This document shows positions 62,168 to 64,000 of a DNA stretch of 64,000 nt, in pieces. The position numbers were made by a program, and so were the translations under genes. The notes below the pieces were generated by a model. It ran no database searches. It worked only from the letters and a program-made list of their open reading frames with translations, and was not told the origin of the DNA. The DNA is from Adenanthera pavonina (taxonomy: Eukaryota; Streptophyta; Magnoliopsida; Fabales; Fabaceae), in assembly GCA_026686845.1 (NCBI GenBank), contig JAIVEN010000019.1, positions 31,314,501 to 31,378,500 on the forward strand, read 5' to 3'. The number at the start of each line of letters is the position of its first letter. Position 1 is the first letter of the stretch.

Positions 62168-62833
62168 TAGGGGTGTTCACAGGTCGAGCCGGGCCGGGCA
62201 TCACCTTAGCCCGGTGTCCGGCCCGGAACACCCCCGGGCCGAGAAAATCGGCCCGCGGCCCGGCCCGGCCTGGCCCGATAAGGCCCGGTCCTTCACCGGG
62301 CCAGGACCGGGCCGGTTTTAAAAAATAAATAAAAAATAAGTAAATTTAATTTTTTAATAAAAATATAATTAGTTTAATTTAAAATATATTCTTATAGGAA
62401 ATAATATTAGGTTAAAAAGTAACATTTATCAAAATTATAAATACTCAACAATTATACATTATTTATTTTATATAATATTAAGTCATGAAATAAATTTAAA
62501 ATTTAAAATAAAATTAAAAATTAGAATAATAAAATGTATTTATTATAATTATAAAATTAATTTATTATATGAGGCATATGAAGGAAAAATAATTATATAA
62601 AATTATTCAATATTTTTAACAAATGAAGAAAAATAAGAAAATTGAAAATATATATATATATACCGGGCCGGGCCGGGACGGGCATGTGACTTGCCCGAGG
62701 CCCGGCCCGGTGATCTTTTTGGCCCGGTCCCCTCCCACTTTGCGGTTTCTACTTTTTGGCCCGGCCCGGCCCGGCCCGAAATGACCGGGCCACTCCGGAC
62801 CAACCGGGCCTCCGGGCCCAATGCACAGCCCTA
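62168..62833. mobile_element. hAT-type MITE (666 bp) with GGCCCGG-rich ends
   Basis: A perfect 8-bp duplication ACTATAAT at 62160-62167 and 62834-62841. Inward ends are TAGGGGTGTTCAC and TAGGGCTGTGCAT. Both subterminal zones (about 62185-62320 and 62663-62825) are dense in GGCCCGG/CCGGGCC, around an AT-rich centre. It has no transposase. Confidence 0.92.
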
Positions 62834-62841
62834 ACTATAAT

Positions 62842-63179
62842 CATAAAATATGAATTCCATTAGCTCTGGCCCAAAAAAAAAATCCATTTAAAGTCACATT
62901 TATCCAAATAAATATATCAATTAATGAAGAGGCGTCAAACCATAGTAAGTATGACTGTAGACTGTTGAGCCTTTTTTTTTTTTTATAACCAATGCAGGCT
63001 ACACTGATATAGAGCAAAACACATTGTATCTGCTAGTATTGTCCACTTTCAACTATCACACTTTTTCAATCTAAACTTTCATGTTCCTCTATCTGGACTT
63101 AACATTAATATTAATAAAATCTCTTATAATTTAAATTTAAATTGATCCAATTTCAACGAGTTTCCTTTGCAGGGGTTTA
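62842..63179. other. Intergenic, downstream of ACX2
   Basis: 338 bp without a gene, including a T homopolymer near 62972-62983. It is probably mostly the 3' UTR and terminator of the acyl-CoA oxidase gene. Confidence 0.5.
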
Positions 63180-63982
63180 TTAGAATCCCACAAATTGAGT
63201 ATACTCCGAGTAAGCCGACGACTGCATGGCAATAGGGGCCCTTGTAACATGATCTGGGAGATCAAATGCATTCACAAGTTCCTTTGCAATATTCCTCACT
63301 TGGAAGCTTAGATACTGTGTCAGTTTTTGGATTGCCTGCCAAATCAAACCACTTCATCAATCAACATCAACACCAATGTTCAAACATATTCATTATTATC
63401 TTAGATAAAACATATTCTGAAAATTTAGTAGTCCACCACTCCAAAATCATCATAAAATTTAGATCACATTTACCCCAATTTCAACAAACTTCAAAACCTC
63501 TGTGGCTGTGAATCAGTACATACTCCGAGATGCAATGGTTTTTATACATTATATATTTTGACTTTGGAATGGTATCATCAATTAAGGTATTTGCATACCT
63601 TCGCTTTGTTGGGTGCCACATAATCAACATTACGGTAGGTTCCTATGTCGTTCCAAATTCTATCCAGCGCATAAAGATCACAGACGAGCTTTAGAGCTGC
63701 TTTAGAACTTGGATCGGAACACCTGATACAGAAACAACGTGAGTTCAGCACAACGCCTTAAACTATGATGATAACAAAGGAGAACATAATGCAAATAGTA
63801 GGAACTACAAAGCACCTCTGCACAGATTCAATAAATTTAGCAAGGATGACTGACTCAATATGTGACTCAGCTAGTGTCAAAAGGTGATTTAAGCATCTAT
63901 TCCATGCACCGAAGCTCCCAAGAGATTTAGAATGCTTGCGAAGTCGTACAGCAACACTTTGAAGCAATCTCGATGTGCGGTA
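63180..63982 (-). CDS. ACX2: Acyl-CoA oxidase (ACX2-type), last three exons
   Basis: C-terminal part of a peroxisomal flavin-dependent acyl-CoA oxidase, the first enzyme of fatty-acid beta-oxidation; ACX2 prefers long-chain acyl-CoAs. The exons (minus strand) are 63982-63816, 63722-63599 and 63335-63180, with matching phases. The sequence reads YRTSRLLQSVAVRLRKHSKS, GSFGAWNRCLNHLLTLAESH, KAALKLVCDLYALDRIW, IGTYRNVDYVAPNKAK and LPDHVTRAPIAMQSSAYSEY, ending TQFVGF. This is the helical ACOX C-terminal domain. There is no C-terminal SKL-type signal, consistent with ACX2, which is imported by an N-terminal PTS2. The flavin and active-site parts are beyond the right edge. Confidence 0.93.
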
Positions 63983-64000
63983 CTGTAATGTACAAAATTA

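Overview
This window is nuclear DNA of a flowering plant, most likely a eudicot. The evidence is intron-rich plant gene families with GT-AG junctions, AT-rich intergenic DNA, TATA boxes 60-120 bp upstream of the start codons, and many plant-type transposons (hAT, PIF/Tourist, Stowaway, MULE, Ty1/copia, Ty3/gypsy). I could not identify the species from sequence alone.

Seven host genes are recognisable. From left to right they are: the 5' end of a sulfate transporter (minus strand, running off the left edge); a short NEN-type DEDDh exonuclease (plus); a SOSEKI polarity gene (minus); a secreted GH5 glucan 1,3-beta-glucosidase (plus); a complete ten-exon inositol-3-phosphate synthase (minus); a broken EIN3-like transcription factor of the EIL4/5 type (minus); and the last three exons of a peroxisomal acyl-CoA oxidase of the ACX2 type (minus, running off the right edge). 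They do not form a pathway or cluster. I derived exon borders by matching reading frame, splice dinucleotides and family sequence, and the coding totals for NEN, SOK, GH5 and INO1 come out in frame.

The rest is mobile DNA. Region 1534-4095 holds a hAT MITE and a 1.7-kb near-palindromic long-TIR element, both with target-site duplications. Region 13008-19081 is a 6-kb MULE with about 1.16-kb terminal inverted repeats, two transposase remnants that both read inward, and a 1.3-kb minisatellite of about 21-bp units that flips orientation in its middle. Region 19371-29248 is an old gag-only LTR retrotransposon (TSD TATAT) interrupted by a younger chromovirus-like LTR element (20378-25467, TSD ACATA, tRNA-iMet primer site). 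Region 52984-58352 is a decayed Ty1/copia element. It inserted into the last codons of the EIL gene, so the final twelve codons of that gene now lie 5.4 kb away at 52946-52983. At least six Stowaway-like, two Tourist-like and two hAT-type MITEs fill the intergenic space.

The items most worth a second look are the head-to-head MULE with its inverted minisatellite, the 1.7-kb palindrome, and the multiply disabled EIL gene split by a retrotransposon. I saw no CRISPR array, rRNA gene or convincing tRNA.
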